In this document: one piece after another, positions 26,454 through 34,772 of the stretch
Numbering within the stretch: the stretch's first letter is position 1
Layout: the number at the start of each line of letters is the position of its first letter
Origin: VAZQ01 sp963841105
GTDB taxonomy: Bacteria > Pseudomonadota > Alphaproteobacteria > Rhizobiales > Xanthobacteraceae
Assembly: GCA_963841105.1 (NCBI GenBank)
Contig: CAWJCB010000028.1
Span: 1-64,000 of the forward strand
DNA: 64,000 bases
Direction of reading: 5' to 3'
Notes under the pieces: generated by a model
Told to the model about the DNA's origin: nothing
Seen by the model: only the letters and a program-made list of their open reading frames with translations
Database searches by the model: none
Position numbers and translations under genes: made by a program

Positions 26454-26997
26454 CTTGTCCAGCTCTGCGTCAGGCACGTGCTTTGCTGGCCCGCATTTCC
26501 CTTGGTCTCCGCCCTTGGCTCCACTGGCTCCGCTGCGGTTGACTCCACCGCAGATCGCTCTGCGGCAGCTTCCGCCGTTTTGTTCGTCGGCTTCACAGCT
26601 ACTATGGCAGGGTCAGACTTCTCGTGCCCGTGCATCATCGGCTACGGCTCCTCGCCTTCCCGATGCGGACCGTCCCTCTCACCAACTCTGACGGCCGGAC
26701 GCGAGACCTCCCAGCTTCCGATGCGATCCTTCTGCACGTGATGTGGCCTTAGACCCCGGCAGGGCGACAGCACCTCGCGTATCGGTGCCGCACATGTTGC
26801 CTTCGAGCGAATAAAAACTCTCGGCCCCTGCGACATCTGATCTTTCGTGGCTCAATCCCGCACCCCATGCAATCGCTGTGTACGCTTCGCAACCGCTGTC
26901 GCCAGCGGTCACGCAACACACGCTACCAAGCGGACGCTACCCCCTACTTGGGCCGGACTTTCATCGGCTGGATCGCACCAGCTTGCGGCTGGCGCAC
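26454..26997 (-). mobile_element. Group II intron, 5' fragment
   Basis: This is the same intron family as at 16593-17231. The minus-strand start GTGCGCCAGCCGCAAGCTGG lies directly after the TAG stop of the gene at 26998-27978. The domain I region is nearly the same, and the reverse-transcriptase gene opens at 26638 (MMHGHEKSDPAIVAVKPTNK) and is readable to about TQSWTSVS. There it breaks into the integrase fragment at about 26453. Domains V and VI are absent, so it cannot splice. Confidence 0.8.
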
Positions 26998-27978
26998 CTA
27001 TTCGACCACTTCGTCGGCGATCTGCTGGAGATGCACGGGCACGTCGAGATCCAAAGCCTTGGCGGTCTTTAGGTTGATCACCAGCTCGTACTTGGTTGAC
27101 GCCTGCACCGGAAGGTCAGCCGGCTTCTCGCCCTTGAGGATGCGGTCGACGTAGCCGGCCGCAAGCCGGTACATGTCGACCATGTCAGGCCCATAGGAGA
27201 TGAGGCCGCCGTCGGTGACGAAGTGCCGTTCGAAGTAGACAGCGGGCAGCTTGTGCCGGGCTGCCAGCGTTATGATCAGGTTGCGATGAAGCGCCGCCAA
27301 CGCGCTCCCTGTGACGATCAGACCGTCATTCGATGAGCGCGCGAATGCAGCGACGGCGCGCTCGATCTCGCCGGCGTCGCGCAAGTTGATCGGGCTCAAC
27401 TCCACCCCGAACGAGGCCGCCACGGACTGGATTGCGGCGAACTGGCCGATCCCGGTGGATATGGCAGCATCCCGAATGACCGCCGCTCGCGTCACGCTTG
27501 GCGCGATCTGCTTGAGTAGTTCCAGCCATTTCCCGCTCGTGCTGTATTCGAACGGTGTAAATCCGGTGGCATTGCCGCCCGGCCGCGCCAGACTATCGAC
27601 GAAACCGGCGCCGACCGGATCGGGGACGTACGCGAACACGATCGGCACGGCGCGGGTCGTCTGTAGCAACGGCCCCACGGTCGCGCTGCCATGCGCCAGA
27701 ATGATGTCCGGCGCGAGCGCAACCAATTCCACCGCGTATCTGCGAGTGCGGTCGGCATCACCCCCGCCCCAACGAGTGTCGATCCGCACGTTGCGGCCTT
27801 CGATCCAGCCCAATTGCTGCAATCCCTGCTGGAACGCCGCGACGCAAGCTTGCGCTTCCGGATCGTCCACGGTCATGAGCATGCCGATGCGCCGTATTCG
27901 ATCCGGCTGCTGCGCACGCGCCGCGAGCGGCCACGCCGCCGCGCCGCCAACTAGAGTGATGAACTCCCGTCGCCTCAT
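26998..27978 (-). CDS. Orphan ABC_sub_bind periplasmic protein 4
   Basis: A 326-residue PF04392-type protein started at ATG 27978. Leader MRRREFITLVGGAAAWPLAA, cleavage near RAQQ. Segments include IRRIGMLMTVDDPEAQACVA, LGWIEGRNVRIDTRWGGGDA, AVPIVFAYVPDPVGAGFVDS, RPGGNATGFTPFEYS and the ending HLQQIADEVVE. The intron fragment begins at the next base after the stop codon. No transporter partner is adjacent. Confidence 0.88.
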   Translation of the reverse strand: MRRREFITLVGGAAAWPLAARAQQPDRIRRIGMLMTVDDPEAQACVAAFQQGLQQLGWIEGRNVRIDTRWGGGDADRTRRYAVELVALAPDIILAHGSATVGPLLQTTRAVPIVFAYVPDPVGAGFVDSLARPGGNATGFTPFEYSTSGKWLELLKQIAPSVTRAAVIRDAAISTGIGQFAAIQSVAASFGVELSPINLRDAGEIERAVAAFARSSNDGLIVTGSALAALHRNLIITLAARHKLPAVYFERHFVTDGGLISYGPDMVDMYRLAAGYVDRILKGEKPADLPVQASTKYELVINLKTAKALDLDVPVHLQQIADEVVE

Positions 27979-28634
27979 GGGCTTCGTCCTCAGGCCGAGG
28001 ACCACTCCCTAGCACGGTTGAGCGGAAGCTGTGCTCGCATCGCAGCAAAATTGGATCCCGATTGACTGCTTCGGGTCAAAACGAGAATCCGCCGATTTCG
28101 GGCTTATGTCAGCTTCGACCAGCTGCAGACATTGGGGTAGTTCTCGCAGGAAGATTTCGACTGCTATCGGCTGCGCCATTGCACATTTCGCGCGAACGGA
28201 TCGAAAACGTCTGCTTGCCTCTTAACCTTTACGCGCTCAGATTCCTATAGGCTGGGGTTTTCGCAGTGTGTTGGAGTTTGTCATGGCGCCCCCCGTGCCT
28301 ACTGGCATGCCTGCGCAGACAATCCGCACAAGTCAAATCCCCATAGCAGCGCACTGCACCTCGCAAAACAAACCGCGTGTTCGTTCTTTGGCGGCTTCCG
28401 GACGCCGGCCCGGCGCCCAGTCGTACCACCTCAGTCGGCCGGCATCCGCAACCCTGCACAAGAGCGGACATCGCGAGTAGCTACCGTGCTTCGATGCCAG
28501 GCAGCTTCCATGTCTTGTCGAACAATGGCTTCTCACCGTTAGGCGTCAGAGTCTGGTTCTTCCAATTCTGAAGCTTGGGCATGATTGCAATTTGATTCCA
28601 GTTTCCTACGGACCCATACGGAGTATAGTTGCTG
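27979..28634. other. Non-coding region with a dispersed repeat
   Basis: About 650 bp without a supported gene. Bases 28066-28135 hold the GGGTCAAAAC repeat. The remainder contains only composition-driven short frames on both strands. The promoter of mepA should lie near the right end. Confidence 0.5.
28066..28135 (+). repeat. Dispersed GGGTCAAAAC repeat, copy 2
   Basis: Matches 16443-16513 closely (GGGTCAAAACGAGAATCC, TTATGTCAGCTTC, CCAGCT then GACAT) and is in the same orientation. Confidence 0.6.
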
Positions 28635-29567
28635 ATGCGCGCTGTCGTTTGCCTCCTCGCCGTCCTCTTCCTTGCCGCCGCGCGTTCCGCCGTCGCGCAG
28701 GAAAAGCACTTGATTGACCCGATGCTTCCCGGCTCGCTCAATCCCAAGCCCCTGCCGTCGCTGAAAAATCCGGACGCGCCGTCAACGCCAGCCAAGGAAC
28801 TGTTCGCGCGCAAATCGACGCCGTTTCCCGGACCGCCGCGCTCGATCGGCGGCGATTTCGACGGCTGCCTCGCCGGCGCCGTGTCGCTGCCAATCACTGG
28901 TCCGACCTGGCAAGTCATGCGGCAGTCGCGTAACCGCAACTGGGGCAATCCGCAACTCATTCGCTTCATCGAACGGTTTGCCACGAACGCAAAAAAGGTT
29001 GGCTGGAACGGTCTTTTGATTGGCGACATGTCTCAGCCGCGCGGTGGGCCGATGCTTTCCGAGCACACCAGCCATCAAATCGGCCTCGACGTCGATATTT
29101 GGTTTGCGCCGATGCCAGACCACGTGCAAAGCCGCGAGGAGCGCGAGCTCGGCCCGGCCACTGATGTGGTTGCGCCCGATCTGCGCGACGTTGATCGGAA
29201 ATTGTGGATTCACGGACATACGGCGCTCATCCGAACGGCTGCGCAGGATCCGGTGGTCGTCCGCATCTTAGTCAATGCCGCGATCAAGAAGGCGCTGTGC
29301 CGCGAGGCCGGAGCTGATCGCGCCTGGCTTTACAAGGTGCGTCCCTGGTATGGTCACGCCGAGCATTTTCATGTCCAAATCGCCTGTCCGGCAGACAGTG
29401 CGCAATGCAAGCCGCCAGCCCCGCCGCGCCCAAGCGACGGCTGCGGCAGCGAGCTCGACTTCTGGTTCAAGGAATCGACGCTGCACCCGCCGCCGCGCAA
29501 ACCGAAACAGGTTTTGACGCTGGCCGGGTTGCCCCCCGCGTGCAGGCAGATCGTCAAAGCGCCGTGA
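28635..29567 (+). CDS. mepA: Penicillin-insensitive murein endopeptidase
   Basis: A 310-residue MepA of the LAS peptidase group. Signal peptide MRAVVCLLAVLFLAAARSAV. The catalytic domain has GGPMLSEHTSHQIGLDVDIW, whose His and Asp bind zinc, and the second zinc motif RPWYGHAEHFHVQIACP near residue 250. Cysteine pairs include FDGCLAG and KALCREAG. The enzyme cuts D-Ala-meso-DAP cross-links in the periplasm. ATG 28635 is preceded two codons upstream by an in-frame TTG (28629) that could also serve. Monocistronic. Confidence 0.93.
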   Translation: MRAVVCLLAVLFLAAARSAVAQEKHLIDPMLPGSLNPKPLPSLKNPDAPSTPAKELFARKSTPFPGPPRSIGGDFDGCLAGAVSLPITGPTWQVMRQSRNRNWGNPQLIRFIERFATNAKKVGWNGLLIGDMSQPRGGPMLSEHTSHQIGLDVDIWFAPMPDHVQSREERELGPATDVVAPDLRDVDRKLWIHGHTALIRTAAQDPVVVRILVNAAIKKALCREAGADRAWLYKVRPWYGHAEHFHVQIACPADSAQCKPPAPPRPSDGCGSELDFWFKESTLHPPPRKPKQVLTLAGLPPACRQIVKAP

Positions 29568-30034
29568 TTGTCGATGCCGCTTCGCCTGCGAAAGTGAACA
29601 TGCAGTGGATCAAGTGCGATCCGCCAAGGGTCGATGCTGTCGAAAGAGTCCGCGGCATGCCGGCCGAGCGCAATAATCGAATCAACTGAGCCAGCTTTAC
29701 TCACGTTACGGCCCGCCGGATCGCTCAGCCGCCCATAGGCGACCTTTGTCACGAGGCTCCAACACTTGCGGTTGCCCGCACGAGCCGCTCGTCAGCTACC
29801 GGATCAATCGACAACTCTCCGGGTGGAATCTTCCTCCACTGATGATTCGCGTCTTCGGGGCGCGCTGCCGCAACCAGACTCATGCAGTGCAGCAAAAAAA
29901 GCTGCTCGATCACCGTCAGCGAGTTGCTGGAGCTGCCAAGGCACGTCAAGGCCAAGCACCTTCGCGGTTTTCATGTTGATTGACAGCTCGAATTTGGTCG
30001 GTTCTTATATCGGCGCGATTGCAAGGGTTCTCGG
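29568..30034. other. Intergenic region after mepA
   Basis: About 470 bp. Apart from the substrate-binding remnant at 29905-30010, no gene is supported; the ATGCAGTGCAGC motif at 29882-29894 marks the 3' flank of that remnant. Confidence 0.5.
29905..30010 (-). pseudogene. 3' remnant of an ABC_sub_bind gene
   Basis: Minus-strand translation gives EPTKFELSINMKTAKVLGLD then VPWQLQQLAD, the C-terminal signature of the family, followed by a frameshift before the usual EVIE end. The 3' flank (GCTGCACTGCATGAG) is the same as at two intact loci. The first ~290 codons are gone. Confidence 0.75.
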
Positions 30035-30532
30035 ATGCGCGCGACAGTGAAGCTCGCTGTTATTTGCGTGTCGTTGCTCATAGCCGCTCACGCCGACGCC
30101 GTGGACCGGCGCAATCAGATAAACGCTTTGGATTTTCAGGAACGCGGGGCGCGGCTACGGCTTGAGCTGGAACGTGCCTACCGAGATCTACGACACACAG
30201 GAGACTTTAAGTCCGCTGGCAATGACGTGTCTTCGATAGTCCAAAAATATGTTCCCGTTGGAACGTCTTTTGCTAATGCGGAGACCACACTTCGAAGTTC
30301 CGGGTTTAATATAGACCCGCTGCCACCGCGAGAACCACCAAAGAATCCATCTCCGCTTTGGAGTGGTGAGCACGAATTAATGATGAGGTTTGCGATTTTC
30401 GGAACGTTGGTGCTTGCACAACAAGGAGTTTCCAGGATCACCGTCGAGATAACGCTTCTTCCAAAAATATTGGGGGGTGACCACAATACGGTAAAAGGTG
30501 TTCACGCCGCAATCTATTACCGAGGCGTCTGA
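30035..30532 (+). CDS. Secreted hypothetical protein
   Basis: A 165-residue protein with a signal peptide (MRATVKLAVICVSLLIAAHA, cleavage near ADA). The mature part starts with a charged helical stretch (RLRLELERAYRDLRHTGDFK) followed by SIVQKYVPVGTSFANAETTL and RSSGFNIDPLP. That pattern of a short helix, a VGTSF..AE..L turn and a G..hydrophobic segment resembles small periplasmic SmpA/BamE-like folds. The C-terminal half has alternating hydrophobic residues. Family not recognised. GC content is a little lower than the neighbours. Confidence 0.6.
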   Translation: MRATVKLAVICVSLLIAAHADAVDRRNQINALDFQERGARLRLELERAYRDLRHTGDFKSAGNDVSSIVQKYVPVGTSFANAETTLRSSGFNIDPLPPREPPKNPSPLWSGEHELMMRFAIFGTLVLAQQGVSRITVEITLLPKILGGDHNTVKGVHAAIYYRGV

Positions 30533-30556
30533 TTATATGCAGTGCAGCAAATTGCA

Positions 30557-31540
30557 TCACTCAAAAACTTCATCGGCACGGCCCGACAGCGGCAGCGGAA
30601 TGGTTATGCCCAACGCACGGGCGGTCTTCAAGTTGATGTACATCTCGACTTTGGTCGCCTGCTGCACCGGCAGGCCGGCGGGCTTATCACCTTTAAGAAT
30701 TCGCCCAGTATAGATTCCGACGAGGCGATGAGTGTCGGTAACGTTGGAACCGTAACTCATCAAACCTCCGGCCGCAGCGAACTCGCGCCATTGGTGGATT
30801 GCAGGCACCGCGTGTTGAACCGTCAGCGTCGCGAGCTGCTTGCTATGGCTGGTGAAGAATGCATCGCCCCCAATCACCAGCCCGCCAGCTCGCAACTCAG
30901 GCAACTTAGCGAAGACCCCATCGAAGTCCTGTTCAGTGCTTGCGTTCAGGACATGTAGCTCGACGCCAAGGGTCTGGGCAGCCGAACGCACTTCGCGCGC
31001 TTGCGGCTCGGCAAGCATGGGAGCAGTCGGATTGACGAGCATGGCCAGCACGCTCGCCCTGGGAAGCAACTCATGCAGTAATTCCAGCCGTTTTGGCGCT
31101 ACCTCTTCGGACGCTTGGGTGACGCCCGTGACGTTGCCGCCTGGCCGGTTAAGGCTTGCAACGAGTCCAAGCTCGACTGGGTCGGCAGCCGTTTCAAAAA
31201 CGATCGGAATGGTTGTAGTCGCTGCTTTCGCTGCGAGCGCCGCTGGAGTGCCGCTCGTTGCAATCACTGCAACCTGTCGATGAGCCAGTTCAGTGGCCAA
31301 CGCCGGCAGGCGATCGTACCGGCTATTAGCCCAACGGTACTCAATCGTGAAGTTGCGGCCATCGACCAAACCCGCTTCACTCAAGCCTTGCTGAAACGCT
31401 GTCACACGATAGGCGTCGGACTGCGCCGAACCGGGGCCGAGGAAACCGACCACCGGAACCGTCGCCTGCTGCGCTCGTGCAGCGATCGGCCACGCAGCAG
31501 CCGCGCCGCCGAGCAGACGAATGAACTCGCGCCGCCTCAT
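30557..31540 (-). CDS. Orphan ABC_sub_bind periplasmic protein 5
   Basis: A 327-residue PF04392-type protein started at ATG 31540. Leader MRRREFIRLLGGAAAAWPIA ends in RAQQ. Segments: VPVVGFLGPGSAQSDAYRVT, GLVDGRNFTIEYRWANSRYD, TIPIVFETAADPVELGLVAS, RPGGNVTGVTQAS, and the ending ALGITIPLPLSGRADEVFE. Its 3' flank carries the TTTGCTGCACTGCAT motif seen at 21714 and 29882. No transport partner nearby. Confidence 0.88.
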   Translation of the reverse strand: MRRREFIRLLGGAAAAWPIAARAQQATVPVVGFLGPGSAQSDAYRVTAFQQGLSEAGLVDGRNFTIEYRWANSRYDRLPALATELAHRQVAVIATSGTPAALAAKAATTTIPIVFETAADPVELGLVASLNRPGGNVTGVTQASEEVAPKRLELLHELLPRASVLAMLVNPTAPMLAEPQAREVRSAAQTLGVELHVLNASTEQDFDGVFAKLPELRAGGLVIGGDAFFTSHSKQLATLTVQHAVPAIHQWREFAAAGGLMSYGSNVTDTHRLVGIYTGRILKGDKPAGLPVQQATKVEMYINLKTARALGITIPLPLSGRADEVFE

Positions 31541-31680
31541 GTGTGCTCCCGTCAGAGCGAGGATCGCACCCTACCATACCGTCCTAGGAAAAGCCGCGTT
31601 GTGCATCACACCAAAACTGGCCGCCCATGTCCGAGTTGGGTCAATTGTTCACATAGGCTCCTAGCACGGGCAGGGAGACT

Positions 31681-32175
31681 TTACCGCCGGATTGCCCCGA
31701 AAGCAGACGCACCTTGGTCAAGAAGCAGAACTCCCACAACAGAATGACCTTGAAGCTTGTCAAGTATTTGTACCGTGGCGCGCTCGAATGCTGCTTCGCG
31801 CAATCCAGTGGGAAGATTTCCGGTATTGTGTTCCCGAACACGACGTTTTGCGATCAATGAGCTGATTCCCATCACTCCCGCTGCCGCAGCCTTGGTGTCA
31901 TAGTCCCGCGCGTGAAATGCTAGAGCCGTGGGCCGAAAATCGAGCGGAGCCAGAGTGCCATCCTCTCCGACTTCTCTAACCGTGAATCCTGAGTTTTCCG
32001 TCCAACCAACTATTGCGTCTCCCTCAACGACTGCGCAGAGGAGTGCGCTGATGACGGCTCCGTCCGGCGAGCAACGGTCATTGGGACCGAGCTCTCGGTT
32101 CACGCTTACGGGCATCCAGCGGTTACCCCGCAGCAAAAGGTGACAAAAAGCAATCCGTCGGGTCTGATTAGTCAT
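31681..32175 (-). CDS. Hypothetical protein
   Basis: A 164-residue protein when started at ATG 32175 (MTNQTRRIAFCHLLL); the frame is open further upstream, through the terminator of the neighbouring gene, which argues against a longer start. Pieces include GAVISALLCAVVEGDAIVGW, GFTVREVGEDGTLAPLDFRP and VQILDKLQGHSVVGVLLLDQ. No signal peptide, membrane helix or known domain is recognised. Moderately low GC. It could be a degenerate or fast-evolving gene. Confidence 0.45.
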   Translation of the reverse strand: MTNQTRRIAFCHLLLRGNRWMPVSVNRELGPNDRCSPDGAVISALLCAVVEGDAIVGWTENSGFTVREVGEDGTLAPLDFRPTALAFHARDYDTKAAAAGVMGISSLIAKRRVREHNTGNLPTGLREAAFERATVQILDKLQGHSVVGVLLLDQGASAFGAIRR

Positions 32176-32204
32176 TCGCAGGGGACCGATGCAAATTGAG
32201 TTCC

Positions 32205-32240
32205 AAAAAAGAGCCCCGGACTCAATCCGGGGCTCTCGTA
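32205..32240 (-). terminator. Rho-independent terminator of the OMP gene
   Basis: On the minus strand GAGCCCCGGA and TCCGGGGCTC form a 10-bp stem with a short loop, followed directly by TTTTTT. It lies about 30 bp after the stop codon of the outer-membrane protein gene at 32267-33121. Confidence 0.9.
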
Positions 32241-32266
32241 TCTTTGCGAAGGTCTTTAGATCAATA

Positions 32267-33121
32267 TCATTTCGGGAGGGGCAACAGATACGCGAGACCC
32301 AATGTCGCAATTTGAGATTTCGGTCTGATAGTAGGAAACACTTCAATGACACCACTGTTCTTGAAGAAAACGGGGTTCCAATCGCCATAGGCAGAATAGC
32401 GATACTCGCCCCGTATCAGCCAGCGCTGCAACAGCTTCCACTCAATGCCGGCGCCTACCGTATAGCCAGAAAGCAAATTGATTGGTTGGGTCTGGTTGAG
32501 GCTGAAGTTGCAAGCCGGGCTTGTGTTGCCATTGCAGGCCATCGCCGCCGAGATTTTTTCGATTGCAACGCCACCGGTAGCGTAGAGCAGAAGGTCGGGG
32601 GTCACCAGGTAACCCGCGCGCAAGCGGAAGCTGTAGTCATCTCCGTTCGTTACGGAGGTGAAGTCTCCGTTCAGATTGAAGGGGACGAGAGCACCCCCGG
32701 TGCACGCGGCTGTGGAGCAGCCCAGGATGCCGGGAACGGTGCTCGTTCTATTGTAGAATCCATAGTCCACTTCAGCGCCAAAGACCCACATGCGATTTAC
32801 TTCAAACATGGCGCCGACATAAACACTGTATCGCAGGCCAGAGGTTTTGAAGCTGTTCACAGCGGTCGAATCGGGGGCTCCCGGGAATACAACGGCATTG
32901 AGAGCCGATCCGCACGTAAAGGGACCACCGAGTTGTATACAATTCGTGGTCCAGTCGTCGGTCACCGATTTGCTACCGATGCTGCCGCCCACGTAAAAGC
33001 CGTCCCACCCGGAAGCGACCGGAGTCAGCGGCGCTTTCAGCGGCATGTCAGCCGCGAAAACTGGAGTGGCGACGATCGTCGCCAAGAAGAACGCAGCCGA
33101 TACAAGCCAAGACTGTTTCAT
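32267..33121 (-). CDS. Outer-membrane beta-barrel protein (Omp31-like)
   Basis: A 284-residue protein started at ATG 33121 (MKQSWLVSAAFFLATIVATP), signal cleavage after VFA. The barrel begins ASGWDGFYVGGSIGSKSVTD and has strands such as YSVYVGAMFEVNRMWVFGAE, YSFRLRAGYLVTPDLLLYAT and GYTVGAGIEWKLLQRWLIRG; it ends LGLAYLLPLPK. Cysteines pair in loops (CSTAAC, CNGNTSPAC). It is transcribed alone, with a terminator downstream and a pair of TGACAATTTCGTCA-type boxes upstream. Confidence 0.87.
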   Translation of the reverse strand: MKQSWLVSAAFFLATIVATPVFAADMPLKAPLTPVASGWDGFYVGGSIGSKSVTDDWTTNCIQLGGPFTCGSALNAVVFPGAPDSTAVNSFKTSGLRYSVYVGAMFEVNRMWVFGAEVDYGFYNRTSTVPGILGCSTAACTGGALVPFNLNGDFTSVTNGDDYSFRLRAGYLVTPDLLLYATGGVAIEKISAAMACNGNTSPACNFSLNQTQPINLLSGYTVGAGIEWKLLQRWLIRGEYRYSAYGDWNPVFFKNSGVIEVFPTIRPKSQIATLGLAYLLPLPK

Positions 33122-33182
33122 CGGCTTCCCCCCTATGCGATTGGAACAGAGGCAAATTAGCATGTGACCGCACCGGTAGCTG

Positions 33183-33232
33183 TGACAATTTCGTCAATGG
33201 TACAAACAAAAGTAGTTGCGACAATTTCGTCA
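33183..33232 (-). promoter_or_regulatory. Paired operator-like boxes upstream of the OMP gene
   Basis: TGACAATTTCGTCA (33183-33196) and CGACAATTTCGTCA (33219-33232) are repeats 36 bp apart, each with TGAC/GTCA dyad symmetry, 62-111 bp upstream of the OMP start codon. The spacing of between three and four helical turns is consistent with two dimers on neighbouring faces. The cognate regulator is unknown. Confidence 0.5.
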
Positions 33233-33560
33233 CGGTAACAAAATCAGCAAACAATGCCGCAGCCTAACGGCGAGGACGAGGCAGCCATAAGCAATTCTGG
33301 CCATCGCCGAGAGTTGGCTCTGGGTCAAAACCGGAATCCTTTTCTAGCGCTCGTATGTCTCCTTCCACCAACTGCGGACATGGTCCGTTCCGTTCGCACC
33401 GCGCGGGCAGCACTTACCCTGGCGCCCTGCGGCTGGCCGGCAGGATGCGCTGCGTCTCATTCTCCCGCCCGCGCGCGCAAACACCCGGTTCGCGTGTATG
33501 CTAGCTGCGTTAGGCTCGGTGGCCACTGACTCCGCCGGTGCGATAACAAGGGAGGAGACC
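33233..33560. other. Intergenic region before the cupin gene
   Basis: About 330 bp. Bases 33313-33376 hold a diverged copy of the GGGTCAAAAC repeat; GGGAGGAG (33550-33557) is the ribosome binding site of the cupin gene. Nothing else recognised. Confidence 0.5.
33313..33376 (+). repeat. Dispersed GGGTCAAAAC repeat, copy 3 (diverged)
   Basis: GGGTCAAAACCGGAATCC, then a TATGTC..CTTCCACCA and GCGGACATG end; same order of blocks as 16443-16513 and 28066-28135. Confidence 0.5.
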
Positions 33561-34142
33561 ATGCCGGTTGTTGATCCACGCATTGCCGGGAAGCCCGTTC
33601 CTCGCATCGCGAAGGAGACGATGGAGCGCGAGTGCGTCGCGCGCGTAAAAAATGTCAACGCCTTGGACGTAGCGTTCCTCGACCAGCGCATTCCGCGTTA
33701 CGAGCGCGACATCATCAACATGGTGGGCATGGGCGTCACCGAGAACCCTGCACTTCAGCCCAGCGTGCAGAAAGGCGCGGTGGGCTTCTCGGTCACCTAT
33801 GTGCGCGCCAAGTCCGGCAAAGGCGCAGCCTTGCACCGACACGCGACCGAAGAGGTGTTCATTCCGGTGAAGGGGCGCTGGCAAGTGTTCTGGCTGGAGG
33901 GTGAGGCGGAGCGCACGCTCGATCTCGATGAAGGCGACGTGGTCAACGTGCCGATTGGCATTTATCGAGGCTTCAGGAGCCTCACCGACGCGCCCGACGC
34001 GCTTTTGATGGCGATCATCGGCGGTCCCGACGCGGGCAAGGTTGACTGGCATCCGTCGGTGCTCGCGGAGGCAAGGAAGACGGGGCTGAATGTGGATGAC
34101 GAGGGGAATTTGATTATCGAGAAGCCCGCAGCGTGTGGCTAG
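33561..34142 (+). CDS. Cupin-domain protein
   Basis: A 193-residue protein started at ATG 33561, just after GGGAGGAGACC. The cupin core is GFSVTYVRAKSGKGAALHRH then ATEEVFIPVKGRWQVFWLEG (motif 1, with the HxH and Glu metal ligands) and DEGDVVNVPIGIYRGFRSLT (motif 2). The C-terminus has LLMAIIGGPDAGKVDWHPSV. Single-domain cupins of this sort are often dioxygenases or sugar/acid-binding proteins; the substrate is unknown. A truncated paralogous C-terminus follows at 34217-34345. Confidence 0.83.
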   Translation: MPVVDPRIAGKPVPRIAKETMERECVARVKNVNALDVAFLDQRIPRYERDIINMVGMGVTENPALQPSVQKGAVGFSVTYVRAKSGKGAALHRHATEEVFIPVKGRWQVFWLEGEAERTLDLDEGDVVNVPIGIYRGFRSLTDAPDALLMAIIGGPDAGKVDWHPSVLAEARKTGLNVDDEGNLIIEKPAACG

Positions 34143-34216
34143 CCCCGTAGGAACGCCGTCCCGGCGTTTTCCCGCTTGCCCTGCGGGTGGGGGGAAGGCC
34201 GACACCCGCCCGACGC

Positions 34217-34345
34217 ATGGGCGAGCCTGACCAGGAAAACATCCTGATGTTCGTCATCGGCGGCGATGGTCCACGCGCGGAGTTCACGGACGAATCCATG
34301 AAAGAGCTTGAGTTGGCCGGCGTATGGCCGCCGAAGCCGGCTTGA
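34217..34345 (+). pseudogene. C-terminal fragment of a second cupin-like gene
   Basis: A 42-codon frame reading MGEPDQENILMFVIGGDG and ending KELELAGVWPPKPA. The ENILMFVIGGDG segment parallels DALLMAIIGGPDAG at the end of the cupin gene upstream, so this is likely the 3' end of a tandem paralogue. Confidence 0.5.
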
Positions 34346-34372
34346 ATTGCGCGCGCTCGCCTCACCCCGTAC

Positions 34373-34720
34373 CGCTGCACAGTGATTTTGACTGTTTGAA
34401 TGCAGTATCTAGCTCCATCCCTCCCCCGCTTGCGGGGGAGGGTGGGCGAGCGTAGCGAGACCGGGTGGGGGCTCGCGCATGACTCGTTGATGAGGGTTTC
34501 AGCCCGTCATCGAGATTGCGATCGATTTTTCACCTCTTGCGGAGTCATTCGTTCGCGCAGGGCTGCTGCCCGGCCATTTGGTTCGCCACGATCCCCCACC
34601 CGGCCGCCTTTGGCGGCCACCCTCCCCCGCAAGCGGGGGAGGGATTGGAGTGTGTTGGCCAAGGCGGGATCAATCCGCCACAAGCGACAATGTCCAAACA
34701 TTCAAAATCACTGTGCAGCG
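34373..34720. repeat. MITE-like dispersed element, copy 2 (complete)
   Basis: A 348-bp element with perfect 19-bp terminal inverted repeats (CGCTGCACAGTGATTTTGA at 34373-34391 and its complement at 34702-34720). It contains two large GC hairpins built on CCTCCCCCGCTTGCGGGGG. Except for its left end it is nearly identical to 8234-8545 in inverted orientation. No coding capacity; no clear target duplication. Confidence 0.88.
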
Positions 34721-34772
34721 AAAGGGGGAGGTATTACAGAGCCTGTGGCACCAGCGCCGCCATTCTCCCTAG

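Noticed and set aside
30035..30532. BamE/SmpA lipoprotein
   Set aside because: A VGTSF..AE turn is suggestive, but no lipobox Cys and no second conserved motif were found.
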